A DNA stretch of 28,807 bases, from the NCBI GenBank assembly GCA_002221725.1, contig NJFT01000348.1:1-28807 (forward strand). The letters run 5' to 3'. The notes under the pieces are model-generated. The model made no database searches and had not been told where the DNA came from. It saw nothing but the letters and a program-made list of their open reading frames with translations. Positions 1 to 10,470 of this stretch are shown here, in pieces; position 1 is the stretch's first letter, and the number at the start of each line of letters is the position of its first letter. A program made the position numbers and the translations under genes. The stretch comes from Scedosporium boydii (taxonomy: Eukaryota; Ascomycota; Sordariomycetes; Microascales; Microascaceae).

Positions 1-1949
1 CGGCTGACCTCAAGGACTTGCCGATCTCGTAATCGGCAGCGGACCTGGCTGTAGCAACAGTAATCTGCGATCGAGAGGAAGTAAGGGTCTTCCCGGACGG
101 TGTGATAAAGACGATTGACATGGGTCGCTCGTTCCTAGGCGCCGGCTCTTCCTCCTCATTGAGACTGCCTTGGACGAAAAAGCCATACCTGGGGTGGACA
201 CGATGCTTGGCGACCAGGTCTTCGTCCATGTCCTCCTCGGTCTGGCATCGGGCATCATAGTTCCAAAGAAGCGGGTCATAATAAAAGGCATTGGTGTTGG
301 GTTTATCAAGGTATTTTCCTCTGGCAGCGGCATTCTTGATTTTTGTGGAGTCATTGGTAGAGTCTCTGAAGCCGATGTCAATGTCGTCGAACTGGAAAGG
401 AGGTTTAACGGCAAAGCGGTTGTTCGCCTTAGGCCCTCGGTGAACTAGGGCCGTCCCATACTGGTCAAATTCGCTAAGGCCCTTGGGAGGATCCGGGGAT
501 CGTTGGCGTGGGTCAAGGGCAACGGCACTGGAGTCGTCGGCCTTGTCCTCCTCATCAAGGTCGGGGGATACGCGGGGCGTGGCAGCAGCGGATTCGGTAG
601 CACCGTCGTTATCTAAAGCAGCTGGCAGGAGGCCCATAATATGCCTGGCAGGTGCGTTGACGGGCTCTTCGGAGAGGGTGGTGATATCGGGAGTTTCGAC
701 GTCTTCGTCGTCATTGGTCTCAGCCCGCACGGCACTTCGAGTGGTGGGGCGCTTCGCTGAGGGCTGATTATCGGGCAGACCCGTGGCCCTTCGCTTTATG
801 CCACTCAAACGACCGCGAATAGCGGAAGCCCTCAGGTCACGCTCACGTTTCGCCTTCGCAGCAGTCTCTTGAGCTGGCTTAGGAGCGTAGATCGCATTTA
901 TCCTTTGGGCCTTTTCGTACATGGCGGTTCCTGGGACCCGGGAAGGGTAAGGGACAACAAATTCACCCTCCTCGTCGTAGGCGACGTATGTACCACGCTC
1001 TTCATATTCTTGATCACTGATCTTCTTGTAGTTGAATGAATTATCACGGACCTAAAGTTGCAAAGGTTAGTTGAATCGGGCTCAGCGTGGAAAAGAAGGC
1101 AGTGAATACTTACATCCGGGGCTACTTGGTGATCGAACATCTCTTCAAGGAGGCGGAGACGCTCCAGCTGGGCATCATAAAATCGATCCATGGCATCCTC
1201 GATGCCGTTCTGCAGATATAAATGTCAGTAAATCACGTGAAAAGGAAGAAGAAACACAGATCATGCTAGGATGAAAATGGGCAACATATGGAAGCATGTG
1301 GAAAAGTTGATGTACATCAAGATTGTAAATAACGGAGACAGAAAAACATGATGGATAGAAAATGGTGGTAAGGCGGGATGGTCTATGGGGGAATTGGGAA
1401 AAGGAAGGACAAACGAAGAAAGGAAAAAGAAAAAGACTAGAGAGAGGAGGATATACTCACTTCATGTTGTAGGCCGATAAACTCGCGATCCTTCTCAAAA
1501 GAGAGATTGAGGAGGGCCATCTCCTTGTCATAGTCGGCCTGAGCCTCGTTGAGGACCTTGGTCAGCCTAGTATCAAGCTGGCCCGTGATGGTGTCAAACT
1601 CGGGGACGGTCTTGTGGATCTCGGGGTCCTTCTTGAGCTTCTCGATATTGCGAGAGGCTAGCTCTTCTAGAGCAGGTTTCATGTGAGAAATGATGGATAG
1701 GTAGGCGGATTTGACTTCTCGCTGGCGCTCATAGGCTGCCTGAACGCGAGGGTCGTTGTATTGCTTGATACGGCCGCGACGGCCCGTGGGGACTGGCTTC
1801 TTGACGCCAGCAAAGGTCTTTGCCTTGGCGAGGGATTTCCTCTTGCCTCTTCCTTTGCCTTTTCCGCGGCCACGTCCCTTGGAGGGAGTGTCCCCCGCCG
1901 TAGGCGAGGATGGAGCGACGTGCTCCTCGGGGTGGTCCTTGTCACTCAT
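1..1949 (-). CDS. Sds3/Dep1-like histone deacetylase complex subunit (partial, C-terminus off the window)
   Basis: This gene probably encodes an Sds3-like structural subunit of an Rpd3L-type histone deacetylase complex in the nucleus. I model three exons: 1461-1949, 1114-1209 and 1-1051. The junctions are GTGAGT/CTGCAG (251 bp intron, TACTGAC branch) and GTAAGT/TTTAG (62 bp intron, CTAAC branch). The frame stays open to the left edge, giving at least 545 residues. Residues 24-38 form a basic GRGRGKGKGRGKRK stretch. Residues about 60-215 are charged and helical, matching the Sds3-like coiled coil in type (YNDPRVQAAYERQREVKSAY, EDAMDRFYDAQLERLRLLEE). A disordered acidic middle is followed by a less familiar conserved-looking part (FQFDDIDIGF, HPRYGFFVQGS near residue 480). 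The ATG at 1949 is the only in-frame ATG upstream of the conserved part and has A at -3. Family assignment rests on recognised similarity. Whether it is the Sds3 or the Dep1 orthologue is unresolved. Confidence 0.82.
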
Positions 1950-2490
1950 GATGGCGAGATCTGACAGCGAACCATGGGGATGATGAGGTAAAGTTGGAAT
2001 GGGGTTTTTTGTAGAAAGAGACAGGGAAAAATTAGATGGGATGGTTTGTGATGAGAAAGAGAACCGGGAGATGGTGTTTTTGGGATGATAAAAGAAAAAG
2101 ATGACTGGATCTGATGTCCTGATGAAAGTTGGATTGGGTATGGGAAGAGGGAAAAGAGAAGAACTCAGATCTCTTGGGAGGGATGTTGTGGTGTTTGGTA
2201 GAAGGGGGGGCGTGATAGAAAAAAACGTGACAGGGCTCAAGGAATCAAGTCGAGGCTAGAAACGTGCAAAAGAGGAAGGAGAGGACGAGATGGCTATTGA
2301 CCCTATTCAAGATTTCTCGTCTTGACGTGGGTGTGAGAGCGTGATATTCGCTCCTGCCTCGCCAGGGATGGGAGATTTTTATAACGAGATGAGGTTTGGC
2401 TGGCAAAGAGGCGCGGTCAGTGGAGCGGGTGATACTGAAAGAGCGCAAGCGTGACGAATAGAGAAAAAGAAAGAACAATATCCGCGCTAT
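1950..2490 (-). promoter_or_regulatory. Leader and core promoter region of the Sds3-like gene
   Basis: The 300 bases before the start codon are strongly pyrimidine-rich on the minus strand (TTTTTCTTTT- and CCTTCC-like runs), as is usual around fungal transcription starts. The reading frame stays open for almost 100 codons upstream of the start but contains no ATG and translates to low-complexity Ser/Pro/Phe. I therefore read it as untranslated leader. No clear TATA box is visible. Confidence 0.45.
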
Positions 2491-2706
2491 CAAGAGACGA
2501 TAAACAACTCGTCGAAATAACGGCAGAGAAGACAGGATGGCCGAGATGCATCAAGGGGATTTATTGAGACTTGAGGTGAGAAGAGATGGATGGCTGAATA
2601 CCAGTTCTGAATAATTGCAACGCGGCGCCAATGGGCTGCGCCGAGCAAAACGGGCGGGCAACGGGCACACACCACCAGACACTTGCACCTGCCTTTCGAG
2701 TGGCCA

Positions 2707-2754
2707 GCGAAGTACACCGCGAAGTACACCAAGAAGTACACTACAAAGTACACC
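2707..2754. repeat. 12-bp tandem repeat, four units
   Basis: There are four head-to-tail 12-bp units. Units 1 and 2 are identical (GCGAAGTACACC), unit 3 is AAGAAGTACACT and unit 4 is ACAAAGTACACC. The core AAGTACAC is kept in all four. It lies about 760 bp upstream of the Sds3-like start codon, outside any gene I can support. Confidence 0.9.
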
Positions 2755-5700
2755 TGACAATAAGACGCTAAGAGCCAAGACAATAAGAAAGGGTACTTGT
2801 TAGAAAGTACCTCTCCTGATGTGGGTCCTCTCCCGACAGAACCGCAACAACTTTGCACCACCTCGGTCCCCTAACCCACCCACTGAAAGGACCATTAAAC
2901 CCGCCCCCTAGCCTCTGTCCGCATCGGTTCTTCGATGACTAAGCCTATCCGCACATTCGGCAGTAACATAGCATCCATGTACCCCGGCAAATTGGGGAGA
3001 GTACCCTACAAATCTGGTAGTCTTTAGAGCAAGAATAACACCATGCCATTGGCCCGGTCCCTTAGTAAATCCGGTAAACTTCATTATTTCACGCTTGTGA
3101 TTGGCCAGAACCATGGCTCCTAGGATTGACATGCTGTGCAGCAGTCAAGTAAAGTAACAAGTAAGAAGACGTGAAAGGGCTCGCCGGACTGCTGTCTGTC
3201 CACTGACCTTGCTGGAAAGTTTTTTGCCGGCAAGGCCCTGCATCGATCGATCGCATTCTTCAGGCATTGACGTGCGTAGTTGTATGTGAGTGCGACGATA
3301 TGAGAAGGTTTCTGGTCCGGTGCGTGAATGTAATGATCTTGATGGCATAGGGGCAACTAATTAATCCGTTGAGTGAATCACTGAATACGGCCGAGTAGTC
3401 TGCCTATCCCGAGGAAGCATCCTTCCTGGTATTTGAACCCCTTTTAGCTCCATGAGTGATAAGAGCATCGATGATTGATCCTTCTACCGTTCTAGTCTAG
3501 GCACAGTGATGACGATGCGTTCGCCCGAGTATCCGGGCTTTTCGAGTCATCTACAGGCTACCGCATCCGGTCGCGTGCCAGGCAAGTTCACTCCAAGGAT
3601 CGCAGCCGGAACCTCCGCTTCTTCCGAGAAACACACTTGACAGCGGCTCGCTACATCTACATACATCGATTTCATATCAAGCAGGAATTCTGAATACCTT
3701 GTAGTCAGATATCGACCGCAGTTAACAAGGCTACAAGATGAGGATAGTCCGCCTGCTTCCGATCAGGCGGTGATAATCGGAGCTGGCTCGCCTCAGTCCT
3801 ATGATGAAGGCGACGCCCTAGATCCGTTCAATACGATCAACAGGAAATTCCCATCGTGCCATCATTGGCCTTCTCTGTCTTCCTACACACGTTTCTCCTC
3901 CCTAGCCTGCAGTCTTTGCCCTACTCTCGCGGTCCCAATTCCTTGGTCATCGTGTTAGCCAAACAGCCCAAGTAGGGTACAAATTTAAGTCCAAAGTATC
4001 TCCGTACCGCTGAAAACCCTCCCCAAAAAGTCACTCCATGCCCGAAGTCAAACGAAACCCGGAGTGACGCTGCAGTGGTACGTACCCTCGCGCACTGCAC
4101 GAATTCATGCCAGAATGCAGTTGGAACTGTTAGTTCGCACGCCCAATTTCATTTATCGCCACACCCTCCAAGTGCCCTTCCCACCTCCCCGCGCGTGAAC
4201 CCGAGCCCGACCCGCCGGCGCTCGTCCCGCTGGATAAATTGTTACTGGCAGGAGAATGCCCTTCTTAGTGGTACTTTCCCGTTTTAGAACGTGTCCCTAC
4301 ACGATGATGTACTTCATCTGAAGTATTATTAGCGCACCTAAATTGATATTCTGCACTCCTTTTTGGGGTGGTCCAGGGGAAGCGAAATTTTCACTAACAC
4401 TGAGGATCTTGCTGGCTTGATGTGACGCAAGGGACGCCGCAAGATATGAGTTTCAAGAATTCGGAACATAAGGAATGAAGAAATTAAGAGGAACATGCAA
4501 CAGAGGAAATAAATCAGAGATTCGAAAGAAAATAAGAAATTCAGTGTTGCCCTATTGGACGGACTGTCCGGCCCAGTCGTTTCTTCCAGAGTGCCGCAAA
4601 TCGACACACGTCCATAGCCATCAAACAAGGGACGTGTACCACACGACTTGTCCGTTCTGATCAAGGGGCTCGGCGATCCTCACAGCGGTCCCACGACTTC
4701 GAGGAAATGCTCAGCTCTCTCATGCCAGTATCCAACGAAAATACACAGTACGAGCCAAGTTAAACTCTCTAAGCAATCTCCCCGACCGAGGAACAATAAC
4801 TTAAATCCAGAGAAACAGTTCAAGAATACCGAGATACGTCCGACCTGGACCTCATGCCATCCACCACAGTGGTCTTTCTGTCTACTTCGCTTTCTTATGC
4901 CGCACGCAGTCTGTTAGGATTGACAGAGTCGATGTCTTCCTATACCTCGTAATTTCGCATCGAAGGATCCTTTTCGGTAAGTCGATGCTAGCAGGATCCT
5001 ATGTAGATGCTTCAACGTTGGGCCACGAGACTTCGACAAGGCTATCCCAGGGGACTATCAAGATGGGAGGGAAGCGACAATGAACTGGTAGTAAGTTGCC
5101 AGGGCTTTTATTATCGTAGATCCCATGTATGAATGGGATGTTTTACGTACGAAGCCAGGGTGTCTATGACTATGGAGCATCTCGAATGCCTAGTTACACC
5201 CAAGACAAGGAATATTGATATCCGACATGTGCCTAGAAGGTTCTTTTTATATAAAATACGAGGAGAGTGAGATTGTCTGCGAGGGGGGTTTGCGAAGGAC
5301 TTACAGAATAATGGAGACCAAGCACTATCCAAATTCCTGAGTATAAATGTCTCCGGCTCTGCATTGAGAACCTGTATTGTGTGCCCTCCCCATTCTTTTC
5401 CATTGATCAACGGATCCGATGTCTATCAATTCTTGCGGGGGCTTTGAAGGGGCTCTCCGCGAGTGACGAGACCATTAGCCGCGCAGTTGTTGTTTCTTTT
5501 CTGTTTGTGTGATGTTGCCCTCAGAGCCGCACTGATTCGTCTCACTACGTTTCCGTGTGAAAAAGGCACAACTTCTTCATCCACTTGCTTGTTCTTGCCA
5601 ATCGCAATATACGACGGCAGTCTGAACAAATTCGCTCTTATACCATAAACCGCCGTATGCTTTCAACTTCATGGGATCAACCACCCTTGACTGAGATAGC

Positions 5701-6640
5701 CAAGTGTACATAAAGTAGAGAAAGCAGCAGACATACTTCTAAGAAGTCGCCCATATCCATCGCGTTGTCATATCGGAGAGCACAAATGACGGGCCCTGAT
5801 CCTCAACGAAAATGGTCTCCGCTCAACTCAACTTGAGGGTCCATCCATTCGATGAGGTGACACATCGTCTAATTTTCCACAATCGCCTAACTCGGGTCGG
5901 ATGCTGCCTTCACCCTCACCAGCTTCTCGCACATTCATATACTCAGATTTATCGTTGTATATTTGACGCAAGTGACTCAAGGCATTGGCTAGCGAGGACG
6001 ACAAGCGACATCTCGAGATTCAGCCTATCCATAGATAACCACTGCGAGGTCCCTTCATTAAGCTACTACCTCCCTCTCCTTGGCATCAATACCATCACCA
6101 ACCGCTTCATTCACCTAAACTCAGAACATCCGCCAACCTCCTCCCCCTACCAAAGTAAGGCAGCCAGCAAGGGAAATGCACGAAGCCAAAATAGAAGCGT
6201 CATATTAATGTAAAAATAGCCTCCCGGCGCCATTATAAGACCTTATCGACCTCAATTATAATACATACTCGCGAAGCTAGCCCACCAAGGCCATCCCCCC
6301 CATCCGCCATCCCTCCCTCTCTCATCCAGTTCAAGATGCCACTATACAGAAAGGGAATCAGAAAGAAACGCAGCCATGCATGAAGTGAATGCTCAAATAT
6401 ACCCCCTCCCCTGTCCCCCAGCGCTAAATATATATGATGCAATACCTATCTTCTCGCCAAATGGGACGAATGAAAAGAGTCAGACCATGATGAAGTTCAG
6501 AGAATAAAATGAAATCGAGAGCATAAAAAAGAATAACAATGGTTTGGTATCAATTCCACTCCTTGACGTTGCCCCCGCCCCTTTCCTAGTGTTTCGCCGT
6601 TATCAAGAGTTTTCCATTTCTGACTTCCTAGCAGGACCGA
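2755..6640. other. Intergenic stretch, no supportable gene
   Basis: I read both strands for spliced or unspliced genes, tRNAs and repeats and found nothing convincing. The longest ATG-started frame is on the plus strand at 5812-6213 (133 codons). It has no recognisable family, no signal peptide and a composition close to translated noncoding DNA. There are no terminal inverted repeats, LTR-like ends or transposase motifs. The right end (about 6640-6904) is expected to hold the SET2 3' untranslated region. Confidence 0.5.
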
Positions 6641-6701
6641 AGACCAGAAAGATTAAAAAAAAAAAGTATGTGTAAAAAAAAGAGCCAAGGTAAAACGAAG
6701 T

Positions 6702-6767
6702 AGAAAAAGAAAGAAATAAAAAGAGAGAAAAAGAGAAAAGGAAAAAAAAGGAATAAGAAAAAAGAAG
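6702..6767. repeat. Purine tract downstream of SET2
   Basis: 64 of 66 bases are A or G on the plus strand; the exceptions are T at 6717 and 6754. The SET2 transcript would therefore carry a long U/C-rich tract about 140-205 nt past its stop codon. This is low-complexity sequence. A role in 3' end formation is possible but not shown. Confidence 0.7.
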
Positions 6768-6904
6768 CCATATGTGCCAAAGCTAATGTACAAACCAATG
6801 CATATTTTCCGTTTAAAAAAAGGCTCGTTATCAATCCCCCTTTCTTAGCAATGACTCCGATGTTTTCGCCTTATCCATGAGTTCGCTTCCATGTTCCACT
6901 CCCC

Positions 6905-9900
6905 TTACTGCACCGTAACAGGCTCACTCATCGCTTCCGTGCGCGCCGCCGCATCGCGAGCTTCGTCCTCCAGCCGCTGAGCTTCCTCGTTCTCTCTAAT
7001 CAAGGCTTCTTCCTGGGCGCGGAGGTCTCGCTCTTCTTCAGTCATTAGGACCTCCGCGGGCTCACCACCGTCTTCTTCAGGTGGTGGAGGAGGTGGGGGA
7101 GGTGGAGGAGGAGTAGTGGTGGTTGTGGTCATCTCCATTTCTTCTACGCCGTCCAACTCCTTCACGCGCTTGGATACAGGCTCGTGATGGTCATCTACTG
7201 GTGTGATAACTAGAGGCTCCTCCTCTTCAATCCGCTTGCGCTTCAGGCTCGGGCTACTAGGCGTCTGGGATGTGGCAGCCTCTTCGGCGCTCGAGCTGCC
7301 TTCAGGGGTTATATCAGCCATCAAGGAGTCCTCTTTGGAAAGGACTCCATTGGGTGTGGCTAGGGCTGACGGCTCTGGCACGCTGCTAGCATGGTCGCCG
7401 TTCGTGGCCGGCTTGGCACCTTCGCGGGCTGCCTTTTTCTTCTCGTGCTCCCTGTATTTAACGACGGCCCTGTCAAGGAAGTCTTTGACATAAGACTTGA
7501 CCTTCTTTGATTGCTTATCGCTAAGAGTAGCTGTGGGGTCTTGGACGCGATTATTCTTATAGTCGGATGCGACTAATTTCTTGTTAAGCTCTTTGGCGAA
7601 TCTCTTGAGTTGATCACGAGGAAGCTTATGCCGGAACTTGTCTAAAACATATTTGATGTGAGGGAATATCTGAAGATTGGCACCGTCAGTCACAGAGCCT
7701 AGACAGGTACAAATGATAGATCGGGGTCGAGAAAAAAAAAAAGGTGGAGGTGGGAAGGGAAAGAAAGAAACTTACGGTATTTTCGTAAATCTTCATCTGC
7801 TTCTCGATCGGCAACTGCCGCCATTTCTCCGTCGGAGCGTCAAGCAGGGGAGTTTCGGAAGATTCGGGAGGCGTCTGAGTAGAAGAAGCGGGCGCTTCGG
7901 CAGCAGCGAGAGCCAGCCTGCGCTGCTCATTCGCCACGTCGTCGATAATCTTTTGGATGATCTGAGCATTCTTCTCTGCTTGCGTAGGTTGCTTGGGAGG
8001 TGCAGGCCGCTGCCAAGTCGTCTGGCCGTGTTTGTTGTAGTAATAAACTTGACGCTTCTGGTCGACGGCTACGAACCAACCCTCCGGTAGCGGGGTCTCG
8101 TTCTCGTGGCCGAACTTGGGCTGCCGGTTACCACCACTACCACTACCACCACCGTGGCGGGGGAAAGGCTGGTGGCGCCGGCCGCCACCTCCCCGAGGAC
8201 CGTGAGGGTTGCGCTGAGGCATGCTGTTCTTAGGTCCCTTGGGAATATCGATATTAGAGGGTAGTGGCGAGACGGGCTTGCTAGCCGGTGTAGACGTTCC
8301 AGTGTCGCGATCATCGCCGACAACAGCATCACGGAGGGCTTCTGCGGCGGAGGTAGTTTGGGCATTAGGGTCGACCTTCTTCCTCTTAATACGGTAGGCC
8401 ACTTGGAGTTTCCCCCAATCGTCTAGAAGCCTCGTGGCGGTGGCCGAAATATCCTCATTTTCGGAAGTCTGGAGTCCTTGGACGGTTGCTTCTATATTAG
8501 AGTCGACGATCTTGTTCTTCGTGAGCCTCGGCATCCTGTTCAAGACGTCAAGCACCTGTAAGATGACGTTATCATCCTCACTAAACGAGCTGATCATCGT
8601 CTTCATGATCTGGTAAGCGTGCATCCTCATGACGAGGCTTAGGACGTAGTTATCGTCGCACTTTTGGATACGTTCCAGGAGCTTGATGGCAATCCATTTC
8701 TCCTTGCACTGCATAAGCGCAGCCATGACCTTTCGGGCGCCATCCTCGTCGAGACTACGAGCTTGTATGCTGTTAACATATTCTTCGTCGTCCTCGTCGG
8801 GTCGCTTCCGCCGAGGCTTCTTCGCAACGGTTGTATCCCAGCCGTCACCGTCCTCAATGCCGAGGGCTTCTAGGACTAGAATGGGGAGCTTCGTAGCCCG
8901 CTCGGTCTGGGTCTTGCCTCCAATGAAACCAACACATCCAGGCTCTGCACAATAACAAGGCTGAGGATCCGCGCCGTACCGGTCGACATTGTAGTTGAAC
9001 GTCAATTCCTCGCCAGCTTGGATCTTGCGCAAGACAAAGATGCCCATCCGTAACTTGTCGCCAACGACCCACTTGTCAACGTAGCAGTTAGGATTGCACG
9101 AGTGGTTGCAAAAACGGCCGAGGTTGCCCTTCTTAGTCGCGTCGACGAATTCGCCTTTCGTCAGAGACATGAAGTAGAAGTGCTTGATTCCCTCCTCGTC
9201 ATATTGAAGCATTCGTCTCCGGAAGGTGGGCTCGTTGATGACCTCACCAACATATTCGAAGACAAAATCGTTTGCGTCGAGATCGGTATTCGCGCGTAGA
9301 CCATAGCCCTTCTTTTCGGTCTTAATGACGGACACGTTTGCGTATTGCTTTCGCTGAAATCGCTGGTTTTGACAACTATCACCGCAACTCCCCGACGCGC
9401 CTATGACGCACTCGACACGGGTCGCGCGGTTGATACAGTCTTCACCGCAGGCGTAGTTGACGCCATCATCTGCGCAAAACACGGCGGTTAGTGCCGGCCA
9501 CGATACATCGCATGGACGAAAAGAAAAGAATCGGACCCCGTTCCGCCGGAACTTGGGCCACTGGGGGGCTGGAGAAAAAAAACTTACGCCAATCCTCTTT
9601 ACAGTCGCAATCGAGCGCATCATTATCCGTCGAGCCCATATTTTTCGAGCCATAGAGACAGTCGGCAATGACCTTGAAGGAATTACACGCCTCTTCAGTC
9701 GCGTCGGGTAGGTCGTCGAATAGCTTTGGCTCTCGCTTCAAAGGTTTTTGCGAAGCCTTGCGAGTGAGTCTTGGCGGTTGGGGTTCATCGGGGGTGGCAG
9801 AACCCTTGCTCGCTCCGGTTTCGTTCTCTCCAGGAGACATTGTGGAGTTTCTTGACTCTCTCTTGATTCCGTTGGATCGCAATGCGCGACCACTCGAAGT

Positions 9901-9957
9901 GGGCACTAAGTCGAGTTCGTTCGAGGCGAGGGCTTCCCCGAGCTGAATATTGGCCAT
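6905..9957 (-). CDS. SET2: SET2 histone H3 lysine-36 methyltransferase
   Basis: The enzyme methylates H3K36 co-transcriptionally while bound to elongating RNA polymerase II. I model three exons: 9588-9957, 7776-9469 and 6905-7669. Introns are 118 bp (CACTAAC branch) and 106 bp (CTGAC branch), giving 942 residues, close to the size of fungal SET2. Domains in order: Cys-rich AWS about 115-165; SET about 168-285 with [16 protein letters not shown] (245-252) and ELTFNYN (278-284); post-SET Cys295/Cys297/Cys302; a helical TFIIS-N-like segment about 355-490; a WW domain 584-612 with W588 and W609; and an SRI domain starting exactly at exon 3 (residue 689, [20 protein letters not shown]). A tail of about 165 residues follows, with Thr6-Pro11 at 869-885 and a final charged helix. 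The ATG at 9957 has AAAATGG context. An in-frame ATG at 9999 would add 14 residues but has a poor context. Confidence 0.97.
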
Positions 9958-10470
9958 TTTGGAGGTGTTCCGCTCTACATCACCCAAGGAAGCCGGCATC
10001 GAATGTACGTGTAGGGAATTCGGAAAGAGATTGGGCTCGAGTCGTCGCGATGAGACCGGGAATCGCGGATTTTGCAATTGAGGAAGGGTCGTATCGGGAT
10101 ATCAGGTCGTCGCGGGAGAGGAGAAAAGGGAAAAGAGAGTCGACGAAGCTGGACGGGACGAGGGGAAGTGGTGGAAAATTCGGTTGGCGAAATAGGGAGG
10201 AAGAGATGTATGGCGGAAGGAAAGGGGGGTCGGGGAAGGGTCGCTACTGCTAAGCCGATATTTTGGGATTGCGACTTGCAGCAAGCGGTATTTGGTGAGA
10301 GTTGGTGACAGACTAGAGGCAGGAGGCAGACGCAGTCCGTGACTTTGAGAATATCTGAGGTCAGATTTCCTTCGTTCAGGCGAGTGGTGGTATTTAACCG
10401 ATTTTTAGCCGACGGCGGAGATCTCGACGTGGGGAGTTGAGATGTTCGTGGACGATGAACCACAGAGGGC
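9958..10470 (-). promoter_or_regulatory. SET2 leader and core promoter region
   Basis: The minus strand here is pyrimidine-rich, especially about 10080-10240 (long CTTTTCCC and CCTCCC runs), which marks the probable SET2 5' untranslated region and core promoter. Beyond about 10470 this bias fades. No TATA box is evident. Confidence 0.4.

Noticed and set aside
1950..2240. N-terminal extension of the Sds3-like protein by about 97 residues
   Set aside because: The open stretch has no ATG start and its translation is low-complexity leader sequence.
5812..6213. Plus-strand ATG frame of 133 codons
   Set aside because: No domain, signal peptide or clear codon bias. It is kept only as a note in the intergenic entry.
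9958..9999. Alternative SET2 start at 9999
   Set aside because: Its context is poor (T at -3), while the ATG at 9957 has the strong AAAATGG context. The longer form cannot be fully excluded.
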